From Marinobacter changyiensis (GTDB lineage Bacteria > Pseudomonadota > Gammaproteobacteria > Pseudomonadales > Oleiphilaceae), in assembly GCF_009193265.1 (NCBI RefSeq), contig NZ_VZZZ01000002.1, forward strand, positions 25,824-89,823: 64,000 nt of DNA, given 5' to 3'. Below are positions 1-12,034 of the stretch, piece after piece. Position numbers and translations under genes: made by a program. Position 1 is the first letter of the stretch. Every line of letters begins with the position of its first letter. The notes beneath the pieces were generated by a model. It was not told the origin of the DNA. It saw only the letters and a program-made list of their open reading frames with translations, and searched no databases.

Positions 1-2
1 GA

Positions 3-2429
<2,427 letters not shown>

Positions 2430-2464
2430 ACCCATTTTTATGGACCTACGGTTTGGTGAATTAC

Positions 2465-3700
2465 ATGTCATCGGTTGAAACGGAAAACATGATTGTCGGC
2501 CTCGACATCGGCACCTCGAAAGTGGTGGCCATCGTCGGCAAACGTAAAATGGACGGCAGCATCGAAGTGGTGGGCATCGGCTCGCACCCTTCCCGAGGAC
2601 TGAAACGCGGTGTTGTGGTGAATATTGAAACCACAGTGCAGGCCATTCAGCGAGCGGTCGAAGAGGCCGAGCTGATGGCAGGCTGCAGGATTCACTCGGT
2701 TTATGCGGGTATTGCCGGCAGCCACATCAAAAGCCTGAACTCACACGGTATTGTCGCAATACGAGACCGGGAAGTGACCCAGGCGGATATCGACCGGGTA
2801 ATCGATGCGGCCCAGGCGGTCGCCATACCGGCGGACCAGAAGGTGCTTCATATATTGCCGCAGGAGTTTGTGATCGATAACCAGGAAGGCATCAAGGAGC
2901 CCATGGGGATGTCCGGGGTGCGGCTTGAGGCCAAGGTGCATTTGGTGACCTGCGCGGTGAATGCGGCCCAGAACATCGAGAAATGCGTGCGTCGATGTGG
3001 TCTGGAGGTCGATGACATCATTCTGGAGCAGCTCGCATCCAGCTATGCGGTGTTAACCGAAGATGAAAAAGAGCTGGGCGTTTGCGTGGTTGATATCGGT
3101 GGCGGCACAACGGATATCGCGGTCTTCACCGGCGGGGCCATTCGGCACACGTCGGTGATTCCCATTGCCGGGGACCAGGTTACCAATGACATCGCGATGG
3201 CCTTGCGCACGCCGACCCAGAACGCTGAAGAAATCAAGATCAAGTATGCCTGTGCGCTCACTCAGCTTGCAGGTGCGGACGAAACCATCAAAGTCCCCAG
3301 CGTCGGGGAACGGGCTCCCAGAGATCTGTCCCGGCAGGCGCTGGCTGAGGTGGTTGAGCCTCGTTATGAAGAGTTGTTCACGCTCGTTCAGTCAGAACTT
3401 CGTCGCTCCGGCTTTGAAGATCTGATACCGGCGGGCGTCGTGATTACGGGCGGTTCTTCCACCATGGAAGGTGTGGTGGAGCTGGCCGAGGAAATCTTCC
3501 ATATGCCGGTTCGGCTTGCTTCACCGCAGGCGGTTTCCGGGATGACGGAGGTGGTCAACAACCCGATTTACTCCACCGGGGTGGGCTTGTTGATCTATGG
3601 GTTTCGCCAGATGGATATTGGCCGGGGCCCGGTGGTCAGGGGAGAAGGTTCGCCTTCATTCTTTGAGCGCGTGAAGAGCTGGTTTACCGGTCATTTTTGA
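2465..3700 (+). CDS. ftsA: Cell division protein FtsA
   Basis: A 411-residue actin-like ATPase that tethers FtsZ to the membrane. The start is the ATG at 2465; in-frame TTG and GTG codons just upstream (2453, 2456) would add four residues. The N-terminus has MIVGLDIGTSKV (phosphate loop), with CVVDIGGGTTDIAVF in the middle and VVITGGSSTMEGV near the end. The last residues, SFFERVKSWFTGHF, are the amphipathic membrane-targeting helix expected at the FtsA C-terminus. It lies 35 bases after ftsQ and 107 before ftsZ. Confidence 0.97.
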   Translation: MSSVETENMIVGLDIGTSKVVAIVGKRKMDGSIEVVGIGSHPSRGLKRGVVVNIETTVQAIQRAVEEAELMAGCRIHSVYAGIAGSHIKSLNSHGIVAIRDREVTQADIDRVIDAAQAVAIPADQKVLHILPQEFVIDNQEGIKEPMGMSGVRLEAKVHLVTCAVNAAQNIEKCVRRCGLEVDDIILEQLASSYAVLTEDEKELGVCVVDIGGGTTDIAVFTGGAIRHTSVIPIAGDQVTNDIAMALRTPTQNAEEIKIKYACALTQLAGADETIKVPSVGERAPRDLSRQALAEVVEPRYEELFTLVQSELRRSGFEDLIPAGVVITGGSSTMEGVVELAEEIFHMPVRLASPQAVSGMTEVVNNPIYSTGVGLLIYGFRQMDIGRGPVVRGEGSPSFFERVKSWFTGHF

Positions 3701-3807
3701 TCGCAAGCCAGGCAGTAAACGACCGGGTAACCGGTCGGAACAAACGAAGGTCTCTCGAAAAATAATCGGCCTGGAAAATGCCGACAACTGCACGAAGGAG
3801 TAGGGGA

Positions 3808-4965
3808 ATGTTTGAACTAGTCGATAATGTACAGCAAAACGCTGTGATAAAAGTCATTGGTGTTGGCGGTGGCGGCGGAAACGCAGTGCGTCACATGCTT
3901 AACAGTGACATCGAAGGTGTGGATTTTATCTGCGCCAATACTGATGCCCAGGCATTGACCGACATGGGCGCCAAACATGTTATCCAGCTTGGTGGCAACA
4001 TCACCAAAGGCCTGGGAGCCGGTGCCAACCCTGAAGTGGGTCGGCAATCAGCGATGGAAGACCGGGACCGCCTTGCAGAAGCGCTGAAAGGTGCCGATAT
4101 GGTCTTTATTACCGCCGGTATGGGTGGCGGTACCGGGACGGGTGCTGCGCCGGTGGTAGCCGAGGTCGCGCGGGAAATGGGCATCCTGACGGTGGCTGTA
4201 GTGACCAAGCCGTTCAACTTTGAAGGTGGCAAGCGGATGAAAGTCGCTGAATCCGGTCTGAAAGACCTGGAAGACTGCGTCGACTCCCTGATCACCATTC
4301 CTAATGAAAAATTACTATCGGTGATGGGCAAAAAAACCAGTTTGCTTGATGCCTTTGCCGAAGCGAATAATGTGCTCCTTGGCGCAGTTCAGGGTATCGC
4401 TGACCTGATTACCCGTAACGGTATGATCAACGTCGACTTTGCTGACGTAAAAACAGTGATGTCGGAGATGGGCATGGCGATGATGGGCACCGCGCGGGCT
4501 ACCGGTGAAAACCGTGCTCGTGAAGCGGCCGAAGCCGCGATCCGCAGTCCACTGCTGGAAGATATCGACCTGCAGGGTGCGAAAGGTATTCTCGTCAATA
4601 TTACCGCCGGTATGGACCTTAACCTGGGCGAGTTCTCGGAAGTGGGTGATATTGTGCGTGAGTTTGCCTCGGATTCCGCCACCGTTGTCGTTGGCACGGT
4701 GATTGATCCGGAGATGACTGACGAAATCAAGGTCACAGTGGTTGCAACTGGCCTGGGCGGCAGCAAAGAAAAGCCCACGAAGGTCGTGGATAACACGCGC
4801 TCGCTGGATGGGAAAACCGACTACAAGCAGTTGGATCGTCCTGCGGTATTGCGTCGGCGTGCAGTAGCTCAAGGTAATGTCGCGCTGGATCAGCGAAAGG
4901 ACAGCGAAGAGCAAGGTGTGGACTATCTCGATATTCCCGCATTCCTTCGTCGTCAGGCTGATTGA
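3808..4965 (+). CDS. ftsZ: Cell division protein FtsZ
   Basis: A 385-residue tubulin-like GTPase that forms the Z ring. The start is the ATG at 3808, preceded by a good ribosome site (AAGGAG, about 3794); an upstream in-frame ATG at 3778 adds ten residues unlike FtsZ. The tubulin signature GMGGGTGTGAAPVVAE is intact, with VGGGGGNAVRHM at the N-terminus and the synergy-loop region DFADVKTVM. A variable linker leads to the C-terminal peptide DYLDIPAFLRRQAD, which binds FtsA and ZipA. Confidence 0.98.
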   Translation: MFELVDNVQQNAVIKVIGVGGGGGNAVRHMLNSDIEGVDFICANTDAQALTDMGAKHVIQLGGNITKGLGAGANPEVGRQSAMEDRDRLAEALKGADMVFITAGMGGGTGTGAAPVVAEVAREMGILTVAVVTKPFNFEGGKRMKVAESGLKDLEDCVDSLITIPNEKLLSVMGKKTSLLDAFAEANNVLLGAVQGIADLITRNGMINVDFADVKTVMSEMGMAMMGTARATGENRAREAAEAAIRSPLLEDIDLQGAKGILVNITAGMDLNLGEFSEVGDIVREFASDSATVVVGTVIDPEMTDEIKVTVVATGLGGSKEKPTKVVDNTRSLDGKTDYKQLDRPAVLRRRAVAQGNVALDQRKDSEEQGVDYLDIPAFLRRQAD

Positions 4966-5159
4966 TACGCTGGTAACGCTGAGACTTGGAAGCTCCCGCG
5001 ACCGACTGGACGCAGGGTGTGTATGAAGAAAGGGTGCGAACTGAGAACCTGTTCAGATTGTCTGAGTTGGTCAAATGGTATTCAGTCGCGTTTTTTGATA
5101 AACTCCGGTCGGAATTGTGCCTGGACTTTATCTAACTTTGGTTACGGATTTATGAACTG

Positions 5160-6077
5160 ATGATCAGACAACGGACGCTTAAAAACACCATCCGTGCGAC
5201 CGGAGTCGGTTTGCACTCGGGTGAAAAAGTCTACCTGACGCTCAAACCGGCCCCGATTGATGCCGGCATCGTGTTCAGACGTACCGATCTGGATCCAGCG
5301 GTAGAAATCAAGGCATGCGCCGAAAATGTCGGTGAGACCATGCTTTCGACGACGCTGGTAAAAGACTCTGTACGTGTGGCAACCGTTGAGCACCTGTTAT
5401 CCGCGATGGCAGGGCTTGGAATTGATAACTGCTTTGTAGAGCTCAGTGCTGCTGAAGTGCCTATTATGGATGGCAGTGCGGGACCGTTCGTATTCCTGCT
5501 GCAGTCTGCGGGTATTGCCGAGCAGAACAAAGCCAAACGATTCATTCGTATCAAGCGTGAAGTGACAATCGAAGAGGGCGACAAGAAGGCGACCTTCCTG
5601 CCCTTTGAAGGTTTTAAAGTCAGCTTCAGCATCGACTTTGACCACCCTGTCTTCAAAGGGCGCGCTCAGACCGCGACTGTCGACTTCTCGAGCACGTCGT
5701 TCGTGAAAGAAGTAAGCCGGGCCCGTACCTTCGGTTTCATGCGCGATATCGAGAAGTTGCGCGCCATGAACCTGGCGCTGGGCGGAAGCGTGGATAACGC
5801 GATTGTTGTGGATGATTATAAAATCCTCAACGAGGACGGCCTTCGATACGAAGACGAGTTCGTCAAGCACAAGGTGCTGGACGCCATCGGTGATCTATAC
5901 CTGCTGGGCAACAGCCTGATTGGTGAGTTCCGTGGTATAAAATCCGGCCACGATCTGAATAATAAACTGCTCCGGAAATTACGGGCAGAAGAGGATGCCT
6001 GGGAAGTAGTAACGTTTGACGACGAAGCTACTGCGCCGATCTCCTATGTAAAACCGATGTTGGCAGTTCAGGGCTAA
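5160..6077 (+). CDS. lpxC: UDP-3-O-acyl-N-acetylglucosamine deacetylase
   Basis: A 305-residue zinc hydrolase catalysing the committed step of lipid A synthesis. The zinc ligands fall at the classic positions: His78 in [11 protein letters not shown], His237 and Asp241 in HKVLDAIGD, and catalytic His264 in KSGHDLNN. It begins with [20 protein letters not shown], giving a clear start at ATG 5160. It is 194 bases after ftsZ, closing the division cluster, and converges with dciA after a 10-base gap. A + strand terminator-like hairpin lies 73 bases past its stop. Confidence 0.98.
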   Translation: MIRQRTLKNTIRATGVGLHSGEKVYLTLKPAPIDAGIVFRRTDLDPAVEIKACAENVGETMLSTTLVKDSVRVATVEHLLSAMAGLGIDNCFVELSAAEVPIMDGSAGPFVFLLQSAGIAEQNKAKRFIRIKREVTIEEGDKKATFLPFEGFKVSFSIDFDHPVFKGRAQTATVDFSSTSFVKEVSRARTFGFMRDIEKLRAMNLALGGSVDNAIVVDDYKILNEDGLRYEDEFVKHKVLDAIGDLYLLGNSLIGEFRGIKSGHDLNNKLLRKLRAEEDAWEVVTFDDEATAPISYVKPMLAVQG

Positions 6078-6087
6078 AGCGGGACGC

Positions 6088-6534
6088 TTATTCCTGAACG
6101 TGTCTTGCGAGTTTTTCGAGAACCTCGCGTAAGTCTTTATCCTTCGTGTGCCCGGCTTCCTCTTTGAGGAGTCGGGCATTTTCGTTACTGAGGGGCGCTC
6201 TTGCAGTTGATGGCCGGTCGTTGTATCGAGCGGGGATAACCTTGACCTGAAACCGCCAGACATAACGGAACAGTTCGTTTTCGCGAAGCTTCCCCATAAT
6301 TTCGTGTTGCCGAAGTCTCAGCTGGCTCGCTATAGACGACGACTCAGCGCTTATGGTCAGATCGCCGTCATGGCTGCTGATAAATCTGACCCCTGACCTG
6401 ATCGCTGCCGGGATCGCTTCCATGACTTGCTGTTCAGCACCCTGGTGAAGCTCCGCCTTGGCCAGCAGTTTTCGAAGGGCTGGAGCGTGACAGGTGTTGC
6501 CGGAATCGAGTTCCAGAATCGGCTTTTTTTTCAT
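6088..6534 (-). CDS. dciA: DciA-type DnaB helicase loader (DUF721)
   Basis: A 148-residue protein from ATG 6534; a GTG at 6549 is an alternative start adding five residues. The core from about residue 15 to 105 (LRKLLAKAELHQGAEQQV through LFRYVWRFQVKVIPARY) has the DUF721 pattern: an N-terminal helix, SGVRFISSHDGDLTISAES, and QLRLRQHEIMGKL. DciA is the helicase operator used by most bacteria that lack DnaC. Location between lpxC and an M23 peptidase gene, on the opposite strand, is the arrangement seen in Pseudomonas. The C-terminal tail is charged and variable. Confidence 0.88.
   Translation of the reverse strand: MKKKPILELDSGNTCHAPALRKLLAKAELHQGAEQQVMEAIPAAIRSGVRFISSHDGDLTISAESSSIASQLRLRQHEIMGKLRENELFRYVWRFQVKVIPARYNDRPSTARAPLSNENARLLKEEAGHTKDKDLREVLEKLARHVQE
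6150..6183 (+). terminator. Probable lpxC intrinsic terminator, inside dciA
   Basis: On the + strand 6150-6162 pairs with 6166-6177 around a TTT loop (GCCCGGCTTCCTC against GAGGAGTCGGGC, with one bulged T and one G-T wobble) and is followed by ATTTTCGTT. The U-tract is on the + strand side only, so it should stop transcription coming from lpxC. It lies within the antisense dciA coding region, so the same bases also encode DciA residues. Seen in sequence; function is inferred. Confidence 0.6.
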
Positions 6535-6826
6535 GTTTGGGCTAACCACTCGACGAGTCAGGTTACTATTGGTTACACTTCGGAACGGTTTAACCGCGAT
6601 GCCTGTATTACACTCCGGTAATCCGCTCAGGAGCCTCTGATCACCGTTAATGGCTTGATGTCGTTACCACTTTCAGATCGGAGCTCCATTTATTCTGCCT
6701 ATGATTGCGTTGTCGGGAGCTTTCTTCCGCAATCAGGCGAAGGAAGCCCCGGCAGGCCAGTAAGTTTACAGCAAGCGCTCGGCGACAGGACGACGGTGCG
6801 ACTGCTGTACGATCATAGATGAAGCT
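6535..6826. promoter_or_regulatory. Intergenic region between dciA and the M23 peptidase gene
   Basis: About 290 bases between divergent genes, so it should hold promoters for both. I see no good -35/-10 pair. A perfect 7-base inverted repeat, GATTGCG (6703-6709) and CGCAATC (6728-6734), lies about 95 bases before the peptidase start and could form a hairpin in its leader. A shorter ATTAC/GTAAT pair is at 6607-6622. No coding signal was noticed. Confidence 0.35.
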
Positions 6827-7765
6827 ATGAATATCATCCTTGTTAGTAAGGGGTACGGCAAGTCCCGTATGCTTTCAATCAATGTGCCGATCGCACTTGG
6901 TTTATCGCTACTGTTAGCGACGTTCATTCTGGGGTCCGCATGGTTGGGCTACTCTTTTGCAGGCCAGCAACGCTTGTCTGAACATGAAGGACTTTCCTCT
7001 CCGGTAGTGGGGCAGTGGCAGTTACGACTGCAAACCCAAAGGGATGATCTGGAAAGCGTCCGGCAGCGCACGCTCCAGCAAGTTGACGCGCTCACTCTTC
7101 GCCTGGGTGAAATGCAGGGCCGTCTTTTGCGATTGGACGCGCTGGGTCAGCGATTTGTTGAATCGGGCCTGGTGGGCAGCGAAGAATTCAACTTTGACCA
7201 GCCTGCAGCGGTGGGTGGCCCGGAAGACTCACTGGACGGCGAATCGTTTTCTGCGCCAGAGCTCAGTATGATGATTGGGCGACTGGATGCCCGGATCGCG
7301 GACCGTGAGCAGCAGTTGCGGTTACTCGACAGCCTCATGTCCAGGAAGAGAATTGAAGATGAGCGGTTTGTGGCGGGGCGCCCCATAACCTGGGGCTGGC
7401 TGTCCTCTCGTTACGGTTATCGGTCCGATCCATTTACCGGCCGCCGCACCTGGCATGACGGTGTGGATTTGGCAGGTAAGGATGGTAGTGACATTATTGC
7501 GGTAGCTGCCGGTGTCGTTACATACTCCGATGACCGACATGGCTACGGGAATCTGGTCGAGATTGACCATGGTGACGGGCTGGTCACTCGCTACGCTCAC
7601 GCCAAAGAGTTGAAAGTGGACGTTGGCGATGTGGTTCAGAAGGGTCAGGTCGTTGCATTAATGGGTAGCACGGGCCGGTCTACCGGACCGCACGTTCATT
7701 TTGAAGTCCTGCGAAATGGCAAGAGTCAGAACCCCGAAGACTATATTCAGCGCGCCAGCCGATAG
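6827..7765 (+). CDS. M23 family (LytM-type) murein peptidase
   Basis: A 312-residue envelope protein with one N-terminal membrane segment (about residues 20-42), a coiled-coil-like stretch rich in Q, L and R (about 60-190), and a C-terminal peptidase M23 domain. The domain has the zinc motif region HDGVDLAGKDG, the GYGNLVEIDHG strand, YAHAKEL, and the GPHVHFEVLRNG signature with its HxH pair, so it is probably catalytic rather than an EnvC-type activator. It likely cleaves peptidoglycan cross-links in the periplasm. An M23 gene upstream of secA is conserved in pseudomonads. No specific gene name is justified. Confidence 0.9.
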   Translation: MNIILVSKGYGKSRMLSINVPIALGLSLLLATFILGSAWLGYSFAGQQRLSEHEGLSSPVVGQWQLRLQTQRDDLESVRQRTLQQVDALTLRLGEMQGRLLRLDALGQRFVESGLVGSEEFNFDQPAAVGGPEDSLDGESFSAPELSMMIGRLDARIADREQQLRLLDSLMSRKRIEDERFVAGRPITWGWLSSRYGYRSDPFTGRRTWHDGVDLAGKDGSDIIAVAAGVVTYSDDRHGYGNLVEIDHGDGLVTRYAHAKELKVDVGDVVQKGQVVALMGSTGRSTGPHVHFEVLRNGKSQNPEDYIQRASR

Positions 7766-7871
7766 CCCGGTCAGGCCGTCGCACACGCCTCGGTATCGAC
7801 ACTGAGGGCCTCTGCCTTTCGCCCTTTGATTAAATAAGGTTAGAATGCCGTCTTCACCGGCGCGGGTGATT

Positions 7872-7899
7872 GGCGGACCCAGCCAACTACCGGTCCGCC
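7872..7899 (+). other. Stem-loop in the secA leader
   Basis: A perfect 8-base inverted repeat, GGCGGACC (7872-7879) and GGTCCGCC (7892-7899), with a 12-base loop, 68 bases before the secA ATG. It is followed by a C-run, not a T-run, so it is not a normal intrinsic terminator. A possible -10 (TAGAAT, 7841-7846) precedes it, which would place the hairpin near the 5' end of the secA transcript. Confidence 0.45.
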
Positions 7900-7967
7900 C
7901 CCCGACCGAGACGTGCGCTCGTCGCCATTGACGATGTGACTATCGATAACCAAAGAAGCAGTGGTCT

Positions 7968-10709
7968 ATGTTCACGAAGCTTGTAACGAAGATGTTCGGC
8001 AGTAAAAACGCGCGCGAAATTAAACGGATGCGGAAAGTTGTAGCGCGAATCAATGAGCTTGAGGAAACTTTTAGCGGATTGTCGGACTCCGAGCTGCAAG
8101 GCAAGACTGCTGAATTCCGCCGCCGTCTGGACGAAGGGGAAACGCTGGATCAGCTGTTGCCCGAGGTTTTCGCGACCGTTCGTGAAGCCAGTCGCCGCAC
8201 CTTGGGGATGCGGCACTTTGATGTCCAGTTGATTGGCGGCATTACGCTACACGAAGGCCACATCGCCGAAATGAAAACCGGTGAGGGTAAAACCCTGGTG
8301 GCGACTGCGTCGGTTTATCTGAACGCGTTGTCGGGTAAGGGCGTTCATGTGGTAACGGTGAACGATTATCTGGCCCGCCGGGACTCCGAATGGATGGGTA
8401 AGCTTTATCGGTTCCTGGGGATGCAGGTTGGTGTCGTTGTGGCTGGCCAGTCTACTCAGGAAAAACGCGATGCTTATAGCGCTGACATCACCTATGGTAC
8501 CAACAACGAATTCGGTTTTGATTACCTTCGCGACAACATGGCCTTCAGCACAGCAGAGAAAGTCCAGCGCGGCCTGAACTACGCCATAGTCGATGAGGTG
8601 GACTCTATTCTGATTGACGAAGCCCGAACGCCGTTGATTATCTCCGGCGCCGCTGAAGACAGCTCAAAGCTTTATCGTGAAATCAATGCGCTGGTGCCAA
8701 GCCTGGAGAAAGGTGAAGTGCCGGAAGAGGGGGACCCAACAGGCGACTTCTCTGTTGATGAGAAAACACGGCAGGTGGACCTTACCGAATCCGGCCATGA
8801 AAAAGTGGAGGAACTGTTGTCGCAGCGTGGTTTGCTGAAGGAAGGCGAGAATCTGTATTCCGCTACCAACCTCAGCCTGCTGCACCATGTCCATTCGGCG
8901 CTGCGAGCACATCACTTGTTCCAGAAAGACGTGGACTACATTGTTCAGGGCGACCAGGTCGTTATTGTTGATGAGCATACCGGGCGTTCAATGCCCGGCC
9001 GGCGCTGGAGCGAGGGCCTGCATCAGGCGATCGAAGCGAAGGAGGGGGTCAATATTCAGGCCGAAAGCCAGACGTTGGCATCGACCACATTCCAGAACTA
9101 CTTCCGTCTGTACAACAAGCTCGCCGGCATGACCGGAACAGCGGATACGGAAGCGTTCGAATTCCGCCAGATTTATGGGCTGGACGTCGTGGTCATCCCC
9201 CCGAACAAGACCATCCAGCGCATCGATTATAACGACCTGATCTATCTCACCCAGGAAGAAAAATTCCACGCCATCATTGACGAAGTCAAGGATGCGACCG
9301 CCGAAGGTCGACCGATCCTGGTGGGCACCGCGTCGATTGAGGCGTCGGAATTGTTGTCGATGCTGTTAAAGAAAGCCAAGATCGATCACAAGATTCTCAA
9401 CGCAAAGCAGCATGAGAGTGAAGCTCAGATCATTGCGCAGGCGGGCCGTCCCGGTGCCGTGACAATCGCCACCAATATGGCGGGTCGCGGTACGGACATT
9501 GTGCTTGGCGGTAACTGGGAATTCGAGGTCGCCGGACTGGAAAATCCCACCGAAGAAGACGTCGCCAAGATCAAGGCAGCCTGGACCGAGCGGCACACTC
9601 AGGTACTGGATGCCGGTGGCCTTCATATAATCGGTACCGAACGGCACGAATCCCGCCGGATTGACAACCAGCTTCGTGGCCGCGCTGGCCGTCAGGGTGA
9701 CCCGGGTTCTTCCCGTTTCTTCCTCTCTCTTGAAGACAATCTGATGCGGATCTTTGCCCCTGACAGGGTCAAGAACATCATGCAGGCGATGGGGATGAAA
9801 AAGGGCGAGGCCATCGAACATCGCATGGTCACCAACGCCATTGAAAAATCTCAGCGCAAGGTCGAAGGCCGCAACTTCGACATGCGTAAAACACTGTTGG
9901 AATACGATGACGTTGCGAACGATCAGCGTACCGTCATTTATGAGCAGCGAAATGAAGTGATGTCGTCGGAAGATATTTCCGAGATAGTTCAGTCGATCCG
10001 CGAAGATGTGGTGGATGCGCTGATCACCGAGTTCATTCCGCCTCAGAGTATTGCCGAACAGTGGGATGTCGCTGGCCTGGAAGCGCAGCTGCAATCCGAG
10101 ATGGCCATCACGCTGCCCATTCAGCAATGGCTGGATGAAGACTCCAAGTTGTTCGAAGAAAACCTCAGGCAGCGCATTCTTGATGAGATTGTGACGGATT
10201 ATAAGACCAAAGAAGAGGTTGTCGGGGCAGAGCCCATGCGCAACTTCGAAAAGCAGGTATTCCTGCAGGTCATGGATACTTTATGGAAAGAGCATCTGTC
10301 CAACATGGACCATCTGCGACGCGGCATTCACCTGCGTGGCTACGCTCAGAAGAACCCGAAACAGGAATACAAGCGCGAGGCATTCAACCTCTTTGAGTCC
10401 ATGCTGGACACCATGAAACGGGATGTCATCCGGGTACTTTGCCATGTCAAAGTTCAGACCCGGGAAGAAATGGCAGAGGTTGAACAGCGCCGTAAAGAAG
10501 AGCTGGATCGGCAGCTGGCGGCGGCCCGCATGCGTCACGACGAGACCAATGCTACCTCGCAGCAAGAAGGCGAGGGCGAAAATGGCGCGGGCGCCCAAAG
10601 CAATGTGGCAGACACCTTTGTCCGGCAGGAGCGTAAGGTGGGGCGGAACGAACCATGTCCCTGTGGCTCCGGGAAAAAGTACAAACAGTGTTGCGGTAAG
10701 ATCAGCTAA
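7968..10709 (+). CDS. secA: Preprotein translocase ATPase SecA
   Basis: A 913-residue motor that drives proteins through SecYEG. Walker A MKTGEGKT is at about residues 102-109, the Walker B region [13 protein letters not shown] near 210, then the preprotein cross-linking domain, and NMAGRGTDI and [14 protein letters not shown] of nucleotide-binding domain 2. It ends with the zinc-binding tail [14 protein letters not shown] that contacts SecB and ribosomes. Length is normal for proteobacterial SecA. There is no secM-like gene between lpxC and secA as in E. coli; an M23 peptidase gene and a structured leader sit there instead. Confidence 0.98.
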   Translation: MFTKLVTKMFGSKNAREIKRMRKVVARINELEETFSGLSDSELQGKTAEFRRRLDEGETLDQLLPEVFATVREASRRTLGMRHFDVQLIGGITLHEGHIAEMKTGEGKTLVATASVYLNALSGKGVHVVTVNDYLARRDSEWMGKLYRFLGMQVGVVVAGQSTQEKRDAYSADITYGTNNEFGFDYLRDNMAFSTAEKVQRGLNYAIVDEVDSILIDEARTPLIISGAAEDSSKLYREINALVPSLEKGEVPEEGDPTGDFSVDEKTRQVDLTESGHEKVEELLSQRGLLKEGENLYSATNLSLLHHVHSALRAHHLFQKDVDYIVQGDQVVIVDEHTGRSMPGRRWSEGLHQAIEAKEGVNIQAESQTLASTTFQNYFRLYNKLAGMTGTADTEAFEFRQIYGLDVVVIPPNKTIQRIDYNDLIYLTQEEKFHAIIDEVKDATAEGRPILVGTASIEASELLSMLLKKAKIDHKILNAKQHESEAQIIAQAGRPGAVTIATNMAGRGTDIVLGGNWEFEVAGLENPTEEDVAKIKAAWTERHTQVLDAGGLHIIGTERHESRRIDNQLRGRAGRQGDPGSSRFFLSLEDNLMRIFAPDRVKNIMQAMGMKKGEAIEHRMVTNAIEKSQRKVEGRNFDMRKTLLEYDDVANDQRTVIYEQRNEVMSSEDISEIVQSIREDVVDALITEFIPPQSIAEQWDVAGLEAQLQSEMAITLPIQQWLDEDSKLFEENLRQRILDEIVTDYKTKEEVVGAEPMRNFEKQVFLQVMDTLWKEHLSNMDHLRRGIHLRGYAQKNPKQEYKREAFNLFESMLDTMKRDVIRVLCHVKVQTREEMAEVEQRRKEELDRQLAAARMRHDETNATSQQEGEGENGAGAQSNVADTFVRQERKVGRNEPCPCGSGKKYKQCCGKIS

Positions 10710-10736
10710 TCGGAGCTGACTGCGCGATAATCTCAC

Positions 10737-10770
10737 AGCCCGCACCCTGACGCTCAGGCTGCGGGCTTTT
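10737..10770 (+). terminator. Intrinsic terminator after secA
   Basis: AGCCCGCA (10737-10744) pairs perfectly with TGCGGGCT (10760-10767); an inner CCTGA/TCAGG stem extends it, and TTTT ends it at 10770. It lies 28 bases after the secA stop, on the same strand, and separates secA from argJ. Confidence 0.88.
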
Positions 10771-10816
10771 GCGTCCGGCTGGGTCGGCAATGTGCGAATA
10801 CGGAAGGAGTTAAACC

Positions 10817-12034
10817 ATGGCGGTAGGATTGGGTCCATTACCTGACTTTTTTTCTGTGCGGGGCGTCAGGCTGGGGATAGCCAGTGCGGGGATCAAAAAG
10901 CCGGGCCGCAAGGATATTGTGGTTTTTGAGCTGGCTGAAGGTAGCCGGGTCGCGGGTATATTCACGCGCAACCAGTTTTGTGCGGCGCCGGTTACGGTTA
11001 CGCGGCAGCACCTTTCGCAGGCCGCTCCTCGCTATCTGCTGATTAATACCGGCAACGCAAACGCGGGCACCGGCCGCCAGGGCCTGACGGATGCAGAAAC
11101 GTGTTGCCAGGCTCTTGCGACGGCAGCGGGTGTTGCTGACGCTGCGGTGTTGCCGTTCTCCACCGGTGTAATCGGCGAGCCACTGCCAGTGGCCAAGATC
11201 ACCGGGGCTTTGCCCGCAGCTCTTGAAGGGCTTGCCGGGCAGCGCTGGGCAGAGGCTGCAGAAGGGATCATGACCACCGATACCCTGCCCAAGGGCGCCT
11301 CCCGCCAGTTAATGCTGGGCGATGAGACGGTAACGATTTCCGGCATTAGCAAGGGCGCCGGAATGATTCGTCCGAACATGGCTACCATGCTGGGTTTCAT
11401 TGCGACCGATGCGAAGGTTGAGCCGGCGTTGCTCCAGGCGCTGGTGTCGGAATTGGGGGAAGCATCGTTCAACCGTATTACCATTGACGGCGATACCTCC
11501 ACCAACGACGCCTGTATCCTGATCGCAACCGGCCAGTCGGATGCCCCGGAGATAGATTCTGAAAGCCCATATCTGGCTGACTTCCGGGCTGCCCTGAACG
11601 ACGTATTCATGACCCTCGCCCATGCCATCGTGCGGGATGGAGAGGGCGCCACCAAGTTCGTAACCATTGAGGTCAGCGGTGCCGGCACGCAACAGGAAGC
11701 ACTTGATGTAGCCTATACCGTCGCCCACTCACCACTGGTGAAGACGGCTCTGTTCGCCTCTGATCCCAACTGGGGGCGGATTCTGGCGGCTGTCGGCCGT
11801 GCCGGGGTGCCGGATCTGGATCTCGATACGATTGAAATTCACCTGGATGACGTTTGTCTGGTCCGCCAGGGCGGCCGGGCAGAGGATTACAGTGAGGCCC
11901 GCGGCAAGGCAGTGATGAGCCAGCAGGAGATTACCATTCGCATTGACCTCAAGCGGGGCGATGTTCATGAACGGGTGTGGACCTGTGATTTCTCCCACGA
12001 TTACGTGACGATTAATGCCGAATACCGGACCTGA
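10817..12034 (+). CDS. argJ: Bifunctional ornithine acetyltransferase / N-acetylglutamate synthase
   Basis: A 405-residue protein of arginine synthesis that transfers acetyl from N-acetylornithine to glutamate. ArgJ proteins self-cleave before a conserved Thr; here the site is KGAGMIRPNMATMLGFIATD, cut between Ala and Thr of the MATML motif to give the alpha and beta chains. Other family segments are NTGNANAGTG, TDTLPKGASR and DPNWGRILAAVGRAG. The ribosome site GGAGT precedes ATG 10817. The next gene overlaps its end by 20 bases. Confidence 0.97.
   Translation: MAVGLGPLPDFFSVRGVRLGIASAGIKKPGRKDIVVFELAEGSRVAGIFTRNQFCAAPVTVTRQHLSQAAPRYLLINTGNANAGTGRQGLTDAETCCQALATAAGVADAAVLPFSTGVIGEPLPVAKITGALPAALEGLAGQRWAEAAEGIMTTDTLPKGASRQLMLGDETVTISGISKGAGMIRPNMATMLGFIATDAKVEPALLQALVSELGEASFNRITIDGDTSTNDACILIATGQSDAPEIDSESPYLADFRAALNDVFMTLAHAIVRDGEGATKFVTIEVSGAGTQQEALDVAYTVAHSPLVKTALFASDPNWGRILAAVGRAGVPDLDLDTIEIHLDDVCLVRQGGRAEDYSEARGKAVMSQQEITIRIDLKRGDVHERVWTCDFSHDYVTINAEYRT

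Noticed and set aside
7845..7931. A 28-codon proline-rich frame upstream of secA as a SecM-like leader peptide
   Set aside because: It has no signal-peptide core and no arrest motif, and its ATG overlaps the predicted -10 box, so it may not be transcribed.
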